From: Hydnum rufescens UP504
Taxonomy: Eukaryota > Basidiomycota > Agaricomycetes > Cantharellales > Hydnaceae
Direction: 5' to 3'
DNA: 64,000 bases
Assembly (NCBI GenBank): GCA_014904985.1
Contig: MU128952.1
Coordinates: 101,569 to 165,568 of the forward strand
Made by a program: the position numbers and the translations under genes. Each line of letters begins with the position of its first letter. Position 1 is the first letter of the stretch. The notes beneath the pieces were generated by a model, which worked only from the letters and a program-made list of their open reading frames with translations, was not told the origin of the DNA and did no database searches. Below, in pieces: positions 12,560 through 22,765 of this stretch.

Positions 12560-13911
12560 ATGACATCTCTGTTCCGAAATCTCCGCGCGTATGCTTTTGG
12601 TAAGTTTAACACTGGGTCTAGAGGCCAAACATAACAGCGCTCAACCGATTTCACTTGACGGGGACCAGTCCTCGCTGCCGTGGCCAGTATCATCGTGCTT
12701 TCCCTCTCTGCAAACTTTGCCACGAAATTTCTTCCTTTGCATCGTAAATATCTCGTCCATGTAGCCCTCTGCAGAGGAGTGTCCTTGCTTACTTTCGATA
12801 TTGGCAGAGGATTACTTGATATTTTCGATCGTGGCTTCCGGAGTGACTATAGTTATTCTCCTCCTCCTGTAAGACTCTCTCACTGGACCCATCTATTCTT
12901 TTATTCGCGGTTATACTGAATCTAGGCGCAACATAGAGCACTAAGATCAACGCCATTATCTGAACTAATTGGGCTCTTCTTCCTTCTGGTGCTGTGGCTG
13001 GGTATGATCATTCAGTGATTGGATTGTACACAGGCCTTTAACTGACGGCGTGGCGTCTTCGTAGCCATGGGTGGATACTCTACGTGTGTCTTCATCTAAA
13101 CCCGTCTTTTGGTGGTCCCTGTTGTACTGATCGGATCGGCACGGTCTTCCTCGTCTATAGCGATGTCATTGGGCGTGTCGAGTGCGATTCCCTCACGGGC
13201 CAAATACCAGCTGGGCACGGTAACACGTGTACGTTCATTTTTTCTCTGGATAACATCTCCCAAGCTGCCCTGCATTTTAACATGAATTTATTGGAAGACT
13301 CGGCCGGTGGTTATTGTCGACAAACTAAAGTTGTTCAGTCCTTCTCGTGGGCAAACTTCATGCTATGTAAGAATTCCAAAAAAACACCGATATCCATTTC
13401 GCACTCTTCTCTGACACACTGTTTCTGGATGCCTCTCCCCTCTCGCTTCCGATTGTATTCAACAATCCCAGTCTCATTGATGTTCCTCATCACTCTCTCG
13501 CTCTCGCTTAAAGCCCACGCACGAGGGTTCAAGAAAATCTGGCTAGGAGATATCAACGATCTGGGCTGGTTCGACGAATTACAAAACAATCCACAACCGT
13601 ACCTCCCCCTCAGCCAACAACCAGGGCAAAGCTACGTGTACCCCAACGTGACCACGTTTGGTAATAGTCAACCGGTCTACCAACTTCCTGGCCATAGCGT
13701 CGTCATTACCACTGGGCCCAACGGGCAGCAGAGTAAGTCGATCCTCTAACTTTTCTTCATCTTCACAAGGCTGTCATTCACCGCTTTTGTGGTGTCCCCA
13801 GTTTCACAGGTCCCTTTTTCCCAAACACCAGGTTTCGTCCCTCAACCTGTACCCCAACCACAGGGTGGTCCGGGCAGCATAAATACCGTACCCGGTGGCA
13901 CTGGCCCTTGA
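12560..13911 (+). CDS. MARVEL-like four-helix membrane protein
   Basis: Small integral membrane protein of a type common in Agaricomycetes; function unknown, possibly membrane organisation. Exon 1 (MTSLFRNLRAYAF) is followed by segment 1 VLAAVASIIVLSLSANFATK, segment 2 DYLIFSIVASGVTIVILLLL, segment 3 ELIGLFFLLVLWLAMGGYST, and segment 4 built across an intron from SFSWANFML and FSLMFLITLSLSLKAHARG. An extracellular-type loop with two cysteines lies between segments 3 and 4. The cytosolic tail is rich in Pro, Gln and Gly and ends PGSINTVPGGTGP with the stop at 13909-13911. At least seven short introns keep one frame throughout. The MARVEL label rests on topology and general resemblance, not on a strict motif. 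Confidence 0.75.
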
Positions 13912-15584
13912 TGGACTCGACTTTCATGGCACCCTCTAGAGCCCAGCGGATTTGGGCTTTCCATTTACTCGTTGTATGTTTTTCAGCTTTATGCTCTGCG
14001 GATTTAAAGGAACCAAAGAATTGTTTAACTGCTCCCCATTCGTTGGATACTTTAGCTCCAGAGTGGAGAGGTATCCATATCACGGGTTTTATACATACGG
14101 AATGGAAATATGGATTACTGTACATAACGATTTGTGGTAAATAATCTGGGCTGGGCTCTCCACGTGCGAGGCTCGTGTCGTACCCGTTATAGAAGGACCC
14201 CACGCTTTGCCTCGAGGATCATGCACACCTTCTATTCCCATAGTACATATAAAGACCTCCGAATCAGCCGCTGTAGTAAAGCTTGCACTTCTGATCTATC
14301 CACCGCCCCAATCCCAACGACGTTTCTTTCATTATGATTTACTCGCTTGTCGTCATCAGTTTGTTCTTCCTGGCAAGAAGGTTGATGCGGCCAGGGAGCC
14401 CGCTGCGTCTCGGTACATTCGGTACGCCCTCTCGGCGATGATCAGGCTCTTGAAGAGTCCCTCGCCAGAGCAAGCACCAATATATTTATACCCCTGGTAG
14501 GATTCCTATCGATACTAGCTGTGCATGCCACCCTTCGATGGCTGCCGCATACAACGTGTACGAGTCAATTCTCCAGAAATATTGCGATAAGAAGGGGGCG
14601 GTGGTGTTCCGAATCCACCAACTGACCGGACACTTGTTGATTCGGCCGTTTAGATGCGGAGGCGCTCGCGCTCACTGCTGTATGCTTAGTATCGCTCGTA
14701 GGATTAGGAGGGATGTAAGTCGTTGACTTAAGCTTAATCAACTCCATTGACGAATCCACCTCTGGGATTGGTAGGATCTATCACGATTATCAGCAAGAGG
14801 GGGGCATAACGAGAGGCCAAGAAGAGATATTATTGATCGCTGTGACCGCTCTTGGTGCGAGCCTGCGCCTTGCGCAGAAAGAGGGTTGAATACTGACCAG
14901 CATTGCCTATTTGGGAATGGGAGAGAAGTTTGGCTCAGTAAGTCTTGATTCCCTTTGATCTCAGCAGGATTTAGCGGAAAATGCTAATTCTGAATGCTGT
15001 AGCTCTCTCGATGGCATGGAGGCTAACAGGGGGCGATTTTATTGGGTCCGACGGAGCAGGGAGCGTTACAGCGCCACAACCCAGTCGAGCGGTGGATAGA
15101 TCGTACGGAACATCACGACGGCTGTCCGACACGGGGTGCATTCCTGGAAGTGGGAGGGTCTGCGTTGTGGAGGAGTGGTATTGGTGATACGGAGACGGTG
15201 ATGTGGCTGTCGCAATACATGTTTAGGATTTCATAGGTGACGCTGGCTGGCCACCATAGATCCCAACGCCTATTGGGCTATGTAAAGAGAATGTGATTAT
15301 CCAGAAGAATATTCGCATGTCGTTGTAGCTGCCGCAGTACTCAAGGAGGATGAGTAGTCCCCAGGTGGGGTCGTGACACGTGGACACGGAAATGGGTTAT
15401 GCCCTCGCGGTTTGAGCACCTGGCTCGAGTCTTAAAAGCTGGTGATGCCACAGGGACACTCTTCACCGGTGCATTATCATGTGCTCATGTTGAATATAAG
15501 ACAGGAAGAACATATGATAATACAGGGTACGAAGAATTGCATTCGCATGAGGGGGAATGAAGTGAACAGAGAATGTCCAGGGGA
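13912..15584. other. Unresolved region with membrane-protein-like exons
   Basis: Plus-strand pieces look protein-coding but cannot be joined: ARASTNIFIPLVGFLSILAV at about 14463-14522, FGRLDAEALALTAVCLVSLV at about 14641-14700, and QEEILLIAVTALGASLRLAQ at about 14818-14877. They are hydrophobic, in exon-sized blocks, and separated by plausible intron signals, suggesting a multi-pass membrane gene or its remnant at about 14200-15240. I do not recognise the family. The rest, up to the BFR1 3' end, shows nothing clear. Confidence 0.3.
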
Positions 15585-17424
15585 TCATGCAGTGACTTCT
15601 GTGGTCTCTGATACCACGTCGTCAGTCGAGGTAACGGGGACAGGGGTCTCAAGAGCCTCGGCGGGTTCTTCATTCGCTTGGCCATCCACAGCTGAAACGA
15701 CAGCGGACTGAGACGATTTCGAGGTCGTGTCGATGCGCTTGATCTCCACATCAGCCTTGGCAATGTTTTCGGCAGTCACTCGAGCTTGGTTGGCCTCGAA
15801 CCATGCCTTCTTTGTCTTAAGATCTCCGATTGTACGGCTGATGTCACCGTGAGAGGAAGGAGGTGGAATGGATAAAGAGAGGAGAGCAGATAATGTGGCC
15901 AGTGGTAAGTTGAATTTGGTTTCTGGCGCAGGGCCCGATGACGCGGCTCCATTGGTGGCCTTGGCCCCACCCTTCTTTTTCCCCTTCCCACCCACAAAGT
16001 AGTTGTCTTCCTCTTCACCCTTTTTCTTCCGCGCAACGAGAGTATCAGCATGGTTTTCGACAGTGCGAGTTTCCAGTTTCGGTATCCCAGCGATCTCAGA
16101 ACGAGCAGCCGGAGCTGATGGGGTAGGCACGGAACTGCTTCCGCCTCCAGCCTTCAGGGACAAAAAGTCAATGAGGGTCTGGCAATCCTCGATCTGGGTT
16201 TGATACGCAGGGACCTCGGCTTCCTCCCGAATCCTCAACGCAATCTCTTTCCGCTTTTCCTCCTCAGCGGCTGCCCGCTGAGCAGCATAGCGTTCGGCCT
16301 TCTTCTGTCGCTCCTCTTGAACCTTCTTGAAATAACGGTCTCCGGCCTCACGATGCAGACGCGTAGATTCTTTCTTCTGCGTCCATGCCTCGTCCAGCAG
16401 AACCACCAATGCTTTCTTCTCTTCGAAGAGCCTGTTACGATTAGCAAAGATTTCGTCACTCTCGGCCTTCAATGTGTCGAACTCAGTTTTGATTGCTTCA
16501 TATCGCTCGGATATTGCTTTCGACTCGGGGTCATCCTGCATAAAACGTTAGATTGCTGCATCAACTGACAACATTCAGTATACTTGCCAGCTCTTTCCGC
16601 AGTTCCTCGGCGCGAGCCCGCTCGGCGTCGATGGCATCCTGTTCAACTTGGAACTGTTCGACAGCCTTGCGGGCACGTTTCGAAGCACTGATATCTGCAA
16701 GAGCTTTCTTCTCTCCAGTAAGTGTGAAAGTGCCGCTTTCGATCTGACGCTCAAGTCCCCTACATGTTGGAGGCAAATCAGACGCGAACGACGGCAACTC
16801 GGTGTAGTAACGCACCGAACATGGTTTTCGATTTCCTCCACGGTCTTGAATTGCGCCTTTTGTTTCGCCGCCTGCAAAGTTCTGGCCTACAAAGAACAGC
16901 TCAGTAGGAGATGGATATAACCGAAAAGTACGACGACCCACTGACCCGTGTCTGAGAACTCTCTTGGAGCGCTTTGAGTTGGTCGAGAATCTTTGCACGA
17001 TTGCCTTTGAGACCGCTTTGCTGGCGTTTCATGTCATCCAGCTCGGTTTTTAGTGCTGTCCGTCGCTCTGCGTTGGGACCATCCCTGCCAGCGAGTTCAA
17101 TTTTGGATTGAACGGCATTCTACAAGAAGCAAAGGGCTCTCAGGTCGAAAGAATTCGCAGGGACATAGGAGGAGCATGGCCCACCACTTGGCTGGTCAAT
17201 TCGTCGATCTTGACCCTAAGCTCCGCCTGAGCTTTGTTATAGGCAGCCTGATCCGGCTTGGTGAAGGGCCCCGAAGAGGATGTGTCGCTTCCAGTGGAGG
17301 TTGTAGTGAGGGCACCCGGGGTCGCGGATGCTGTGGTGACCCCTTGGGCTGCTTGGACCGGCTTGGCTGGCTTTTCGGAAGCACCGGCCGCTTTTCCAGG
17401 GGCCTTTTTAGGCTGAGGAACCAT
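15585..17424 (-). CDS. BFR1: BFR1-like nuclear segregation / mRNP-associated protein
   Basis: Coiled-coil protein related to yeast Bfr1, which associates with polysomal mRNPs at the ER and affects secretion and nuclear segregation. Start at 17424 (MVPQPKKAPGKAAGASEKP). A Pro/Ala/Ser-rich leader is followed by NKAQAELRVKIDELTSQVV and the conserved AKQKAQFKTVEEIENHVR and ESGTFTLTGEKKALADISAS blocks. A long charged coiled coil (EERQKKAERYAAQRAAAEEE) comes next, then a C-terminal part with AYQTQIEDCQTLIDFLSLK, a Lys/Gly-rich patch (GKGKKKGGAKATNG), and a further helical segment ending at 15585. Introns are short and in frame. About 500 residues. A second copy, missing this C-terminal part, lies upstream beyond NHP2. 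Confidence 0.92.
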
Positions 17425-17642
17425 GAGCGCCGAAAAATGAGGGGGCACTGCGCGAAGGGAGTGAAAGAGAAAGTGGTCACAAAACTTTTGAGTCGGTACG
17501 TGTCTCTTTTTGGGACTCAACGTCGGGCAATTCCCGAATTGGGGTCCCACGAGAAGAAACAGAATTCACAGCCGATGATGAGAGTCGTCAGCTCGGGAAG
17601 AGGTATATTCACAAGATTAACAAGGTACAACTATTATGGGGA

Positions 17643-18255
17643 CTAGTAAACGATGGTTTCGTCCTGTCGAAAATAAAGGTCGATGTAAAGCGGTGCTGTA
17701 GGATTGGGCACTCAAGCACTTACCATTTCTTTAATCTCTTTGAAGCATTCATCGTAAATATCTCGATAGTCTTCGTCTTCCTCCTTCTTGGCCTCCGCAC
17801 CGTCTTTTTTCCGCCTGATCTTTGAGTCTGGGCAGATGAGCACACAACTGGTTGGTCGTTTCGTTGAACTCGCGTGCCCAAGCTCCTCTTTCGAGGCGAC
17901 AAAGAGATAGGGGATGGAGGCCTCTTCCGCAAAGACAGGCAAATGGGAGATGATGTCAAGTGGCGTTATGTCTCCCGCGAGGACGAGAATCCTGCCAAAG
18001 TGTGTGAACAAGTATTGCGCTGAAATACAAAAATGCACGGCATGGGATGACAGACCCCTTTTCCCCTTTGCGTATGCTCTTGACGACCTCTTTGACACCC
18101 CGCCTCGTTTGTCGTAATCGCGACGCTATAATTTCTGTGAGCCCAAAGAAAAGTCGATCGACATCGCACGCACCTTTCTTGATCACCTTGTGGATTTTTT
18201 TGTTTAGTTTTTTGCCCGCCAGAGGACGTGCAATGACCTCGACAGCGTCCGCCAT
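17643..18255 (-). CDS. NHP2: NHP2, H/ACA snoRNP core protein (L7Ae family)
   Basis: RNA-binding subunit of the H/ACA pseudouridylation snoRNP in the nucleolus. Start MADAVEVIARPLAGKKLNKK at 18255, then KIHKVIKK, an intron, and the RNA-binding stretch RRGVKEVVKSIRKGEKG. A second intron is followed by ILVLAGDITPLDIISHLPVF and IPYLFVASKEELGHASSTKR, the L7Ae core with the LG(x)A(x)xxKRPTSC hallmark. The tail DEDYRDIYDECFKEIKEM continues over a last intron to DETIVY and the stop at 17643. About 147 residues, normal for Nhp2. It sits between the full-length BFR1 gene (218 bp downstream) and the truncated BFR1 copy, all on one strand. Confidence 0.95.
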
Positions 18256-18927
18256 AGAACTTCTTAAGAGGTAGTGTGGACCGGGAAGTCCCGCTTCGTG
18301 TAGATACAACTTTTCTCTGTTCACACTTCGGAATCCGACAGAATAATGGCGAGCTGGATGTGGACAAACCTAACATAAAATCCTTGCCGTTCGGAAAGGT
18401 TTACATAAGGGTAATGTTGTGCCAAATGTCAAGACGACTCCAAAAATCGCTAGCCGATATCCGCGGGGACCATTTCTGTAAGGGATATACTGCTCTCTTT
18501 GCCCGGGGTTTCCGCGGGGATGCCTGGGACTATAATCGATTGGCTGCTTTCATCCCACCCTTCCCGGACAATCTTGGCCGGTTCATAACTACGCGCAACG
18601 ATTACAGTAATTTGACTCCCGTCGACATTAGCTTATTCCCACAAGGCACGAGGGCAGCTCCGATTTTGTCTGCCGTCTCCAGCGGTAAGACACAGATTGA
18701 AACCAAAGTTTGGGAATATATTTAATACCTCCTACCCCTTCATCTGCGGGACACGTCGAGCGAACCCAGTCCTACATCGTTCCCCGCTAATAACTATTAG
18801 GTCCCTAGGATCCGACAAATACGGACAGGTGAAGGGCACTCACATCGCTGATATTTTTAATAGTCGTATTCCTATGTGGCGAGGTCGAAACATGGTTTTA
18901 AGCTAGAAGCTTTTCGATGGGACCTCA
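18256..18927. other. Spacer between NHP2 and the truncated BFR1 copy
   Basis: About 670 bp. It should contain the NHP2 promoter. A plus-strand open frame of 149 codons (18276-18725) overlaps the NHP2 5' flank and shows no family resemblance. BFR1 similarity stops at about 18935, so the missing BFR1 C-terminal half is not hidden here. Confidence 0.4.
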
Positions 18928-20099
18928 CTAGCAACCCCCAATCTCGGCCTGGGCTTCCACCCCCTCCACAATCTCTTTCCGCTCTCCCTCCTCAACACCC
19001 GCCGACTGAGCAGCACAGCGTTCGGCCTTCCGTTGTCCCTCTTGAACTTTTTTTTTAACGTGCCGGTCTCTAGCATCACCGTACAGACGCTTGGATCTTT
19101 TCTTTTGCAACCACATCTTGTCTAGCTCGGTTGCCAAAGTATCCCTTCGTCTGATGAGCTTTTTACGAGTACCAAAGTCTTTGCTCTCCTCGGCCTCGAG
19201 CGCCTTGACCTCAGCCATGATTGCTTCATGCCGTTCGGATATCGCTTTCGACTGGGGGTCCTACATGGGAAGTTAGAATAGCATCGAATGACAACGCTTG
19301 ATCATACTCGCCAACCGTTTCTGCAGTTCCTCAATGTCAGCACGCTTGGTGTCGATGGCACTCTGTTCAACTTTGAATTGTTCGACAGCCTCCCGGGCGT
19401 ACTCTGAAGAGCTGATTTCTGCGAGAACTCTCCTCTCTTGAGCAGGTGTGAGACCGCCACTTTCGATCCGACGCTCAAGGTCTCTGTATATTGGAGACAA
19501 ATTAGACGCGAATGAACACAACCGGGCACATTAACGCACCGAACGTAACTTTCAATTTCCTCCACTGTCTTGAAATTTTCCTTCTGTTTCGCCACTTCCA
19601 AAGCCCTGGCCTACAGAGAACTGCTTAACATCACTTAAAAGTGTGAGGAGCAACTCACCTGTTTCTGGGAACTCCGCCGAAGGGTTTTGAGGATCTTTCC
19701 ACGCCTGCGTGTGAGACGCTTCTGCTGGAATGCCACGGCATCCTTCTCAACCCGTAGTGCTGCCTGCCTCTCCTTGGTGGGACCATCGATGAGTTCAATT
19801 TGAGATTGAACAGCATTCTACAAGAAACAAACCCTCTGGGGTCGAGAGAATTCAAAGGTATAGTGATACAAGGAGATATGACCCACCATTTGAAGGGTCA
19901 ATTCGTCGGTCTTGGTCCTAAGTTCCTCCTGAGTCTTGATATAGGCAGCCTCATCTGGCTCAGCGAATGAGGCAGAAGCTGAAGTCTCGCTTCCAGGGAA
20001 GATTGTAGCAGCAGTCACGCCGGATGTGCGGAGAACCTGGAGTGCTTTGACTAAAGCACCGGCTGCTTTTCTATGTTTCCGTTTATGCTGGCTACCCAT
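18928..20099 (-). CDS. Truncated tandem copy of BFR1
   Basis: Second BFR1-like gene, diverged from the one at 15585-17424 but with the same intron positions. Start MGSQHKRKHRKAAGALVKAL at 20099. Later blocks are NAVQSQIELIDGPTKERQAA, AKQKENFKTVEEIESYVR, IESGGLTPAQERRVLAEISS and KKKVQEGQRKAERCAAQSAG. The frame is open through all exons, then ends after VEGVEAQAEIGGC at 18928. In BFR1 this is the end of the charged coiled coil, so the conserved AYQTQIEDCQ block, the Lys/Gly patch and the C-terminal helices are absent. It may be a partial segmental duplication that still makes a coiled-coil-only protein, or a decaying copy without frame damage so far. Predicted length is about 300 residues. Confidence 0.85.
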
Positions 20100-21094
20100 G
20101 GGCTGAGAATGTGTAGGTTGCCCAAAAAAAAGATGGGTATGTAGAGCAAATACCAGTCACTCGGTTTTTTTTGCGGGTGTAGTACACTCTAGCCTATTTG
20201 ATCTCTCACTACCACGCTGAGTGGCGTGATCTGGAGAAATATCTGGTTACCTGTCTCGAATGCTTATTAGAGCCTAAAATAACAATCATGGAAAGTCTAA
20301 GTGCCGCAAGTGCTAGACTCCAGGGGAAAATATTCGCTGCGAGGCCACACGCATGATCTCACCACGGAGCTAAGCCCCGGAGTTTCATCCGTATTCCCAT
20401 GTCCTGAACTTCCATCGACATTGGCTTGATTATTTGTCCGAGACCAAATTTTGAGAATCGATTTTATCACCCGTCTCAAGACATGTGCATGTGTTTCCCT
20501 GTAATCGTTCGATTTCTGGTCGATCAGACCCGGGGGAATGATGCTGTTATTCCTAATGACTTCGGATCACTCTTCGCGGCTCGGGTACGCAGCACTGGTC
20601 ATGATCATCTTCTGGTAAACCACATGCTTGAATAGATTCGACCCCCTGTCTATGCATGCATTACATAGCAAAGAGTAAATTCAAACTTCTTCCGCTCCGA
20701 AATTACAGACCTCCCTTTGACATGAAGACCTCATTTGTTAGCGGATTTTTTGGCGGCCTATCTAACCATGCGTATTTATAGACGACTGACTCCTGATTAA
20801 GCTCCTTCACTAGTACTGCGGCTGTATGCATGGACACCAGAGCTTCACAGACCTGGGAAACTGGGAGAGCCCCCAGAGGCATTGATATTTCTTCTTTGTC
20901 AACTTTCCCTTAGGCATGGCACTACTGAGACGAAATTTCTTGTGAGACGAGCGGTGCCACGTTCGGATACAAGCCACCATCACAGAAATATTACATAATG
21001 GCACCGCTTTTAGACAGGATATATAGTCGGCAGGCACAGGACAGAACTGCAGTTCCCCCCTTTCTACACCCACATCTGATTGTCTTTGTTTACT
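20100..21094. other. Intergenic, about 1 kb, nothing assigned
   Basis: Lies between the start of the BFR1 copy (minus) and the start of the CipC gene (plus), so both promoters should be here. Short open frames of up to 113 codons show no family features. There are no clear repeats. Confidence 0.4.
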
Positions 21095-21980
21095 ATGGGT
21101 TTCTTCAGCGATGATTCGGACGAGGCTCAGGCCCACGGACAGGTTGTTCATTCTGTCATACCATGATGACGGGCCAACTCTGACGCTTCTGACACTGGTT
21201 ACGTGGTTCTAGTTGAGGGGCGGCCACCATAAGGCCGCTTTGAGCCACGAACTCATCGCCGGGGCTGCATCCTACGAGGCTGCCAAAGCATATGAGGTTA
21301 GTCACTCCAAGTTGTGAGTCGATCTCCAACGATCAATAAACTGAGTGATTCCGTTCTTGGATTGCTGCGGAACATTATAGGATTACCAGAGGAGACACGG
21401 CAAGGTCGTAAACCATGCCCAAGCCAAAGAGTTGCTGTATGTACCAGTTGATTGCTTTCAGCTGCATTGATCTCATTGGGATCGGGATCGGGATTGGCTA
21501 GTGCTGGATTTATCGGTGCATTTGTTGACCGCGAGATCGAGGTAAGTAACTGGTTGTTTCAGCTGGGAAAGATTATCCTAAGAATCGGATGAAACAGACC
21601 AAGGGGCTCGATTACATTGACTCCCACAGGGCCAAGAAAGAGGCCAGGTGAGTCATGTCTGTCAATCGATCAATTTCGTCACTGATTAGATTAACAACTT
21701 TCTCTGCCATGCTAGGGCCAATGCAGAGCGCGCTCTTGAACGCCATGAATTCAGCGGTGAAGGTGGCGCATACGGAGGAGGGCGTGAAGAATACCGCGAA
21801 GAAGAATATGGATATGGTGGCGGGCGAAGACACCCGGATCGTGAATTTGTTGAACGTCGTGAAGAGTACGTCGAAGAGTATCCTCGCCGCAGCGGGAGCC
21901 GTGAGCGTGAGCATGAACACGGCCACCATGGTCACCATGGTCACGGCGAGCACCGACATGAACGCCGCGAATGGGACTAG
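21095..21980 (+). CDS. CipC-like stress protein (DUF3759)
   Basis: Homologue of the fungal CipC family, first seen as induced by concanamycin A and often strongly expressed in stress or during host contact; the biochemical role is unknown. Start MGFFSDDSDEAQAHGQ at 21095 is the family signature. Exon 2 HKAALSHELIAGAASYEAAK, exon 3 YQRRHGKVVNHAQAKELL, exon 4 AGFIGAFVDREIE and exon 5 TKGLDYIDSHRAKKEAR together form the conserved domain. Exon 6 starts ANAERALERHE and then becomes a low-complexity tail rich in Gly, Tyr, Glu, Arg and finally His (HEHGHHGHHGHGEH) before the stop at 21978-21980. Five introns, all in frame. The tail is an extension beyond the family core. Confidence 0.93.
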
Positions 21981-22765
21981 TGGGTGTCTCCAATCTGATG
22001 TATAACTACAAGATGTGTGAAATTTGGATGTACAAGTGTAAATGTCAAAGCACCTCCTACGATTGTGGACAAGCAAATGCAGAAAATTTCATGGGGCTGG
22101 TCGCTTCGTAGTTTCGGTGGTGATCCGAGGACACTCTTCATGTTGACGTCATCGATACGGCTTAGTCGTCCCGATCTCAGCCCCAAAGGCTCGGCTGGTC
22201 TAAAAAAGGAGTGTGACCCGTGACTGACAACGCCACAGCAGGAGCCTTGAAATCGGAATAGGCTGAGGGTGGGGCTGTGGTACATAGGGACTAGAAAAAA
22301 GTACAGGGTGATGGCTCTCCAAGACGCTCTGTTTTCTTTCCTCAGGGGATTCACAGGTCCGGAGAGAGTTCCAATAAAAAGAAGCAACTCAGAATCCATA
22401 GGTCCTTTGACGTGATCCTGTCAGTCCTGTCATCCCGGAGTCGGATAACCGGAGACAGCATAAGAACCACACCCATTAATTCTGGGACTCGTGCTGATGG
22501 AGTAGTTTGACAAGGCCTGTCGACGAAGAAGATAGGGAGAATGCAATTGCTATGGTCCTACACAAGCCATGGTGCAGGAAGGAATCCCGGTGTCAACTCC
22601 AGGGGGTCACCTGTCACCGTCCATTCACCGTGGGGACTTCCAAGTTCCGCGACACGGAGTTTACCGAGGAGGCGTCTTCACATGATTATCATTTGGCACC
22701 CCAGTTCCTTCCTTCTTTTGTGTCACCCTTGTCACCCTGGCTCCCGCTGCAGACATTGCGAGTGA
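21981..22765. other. Intergenic, 785 bp
   Basis: Between two plus-strand genes: the CipC 3' end and the lipase promoter. Short open frames only. No repeat or RNA gene seen. Confidence 0.4.
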
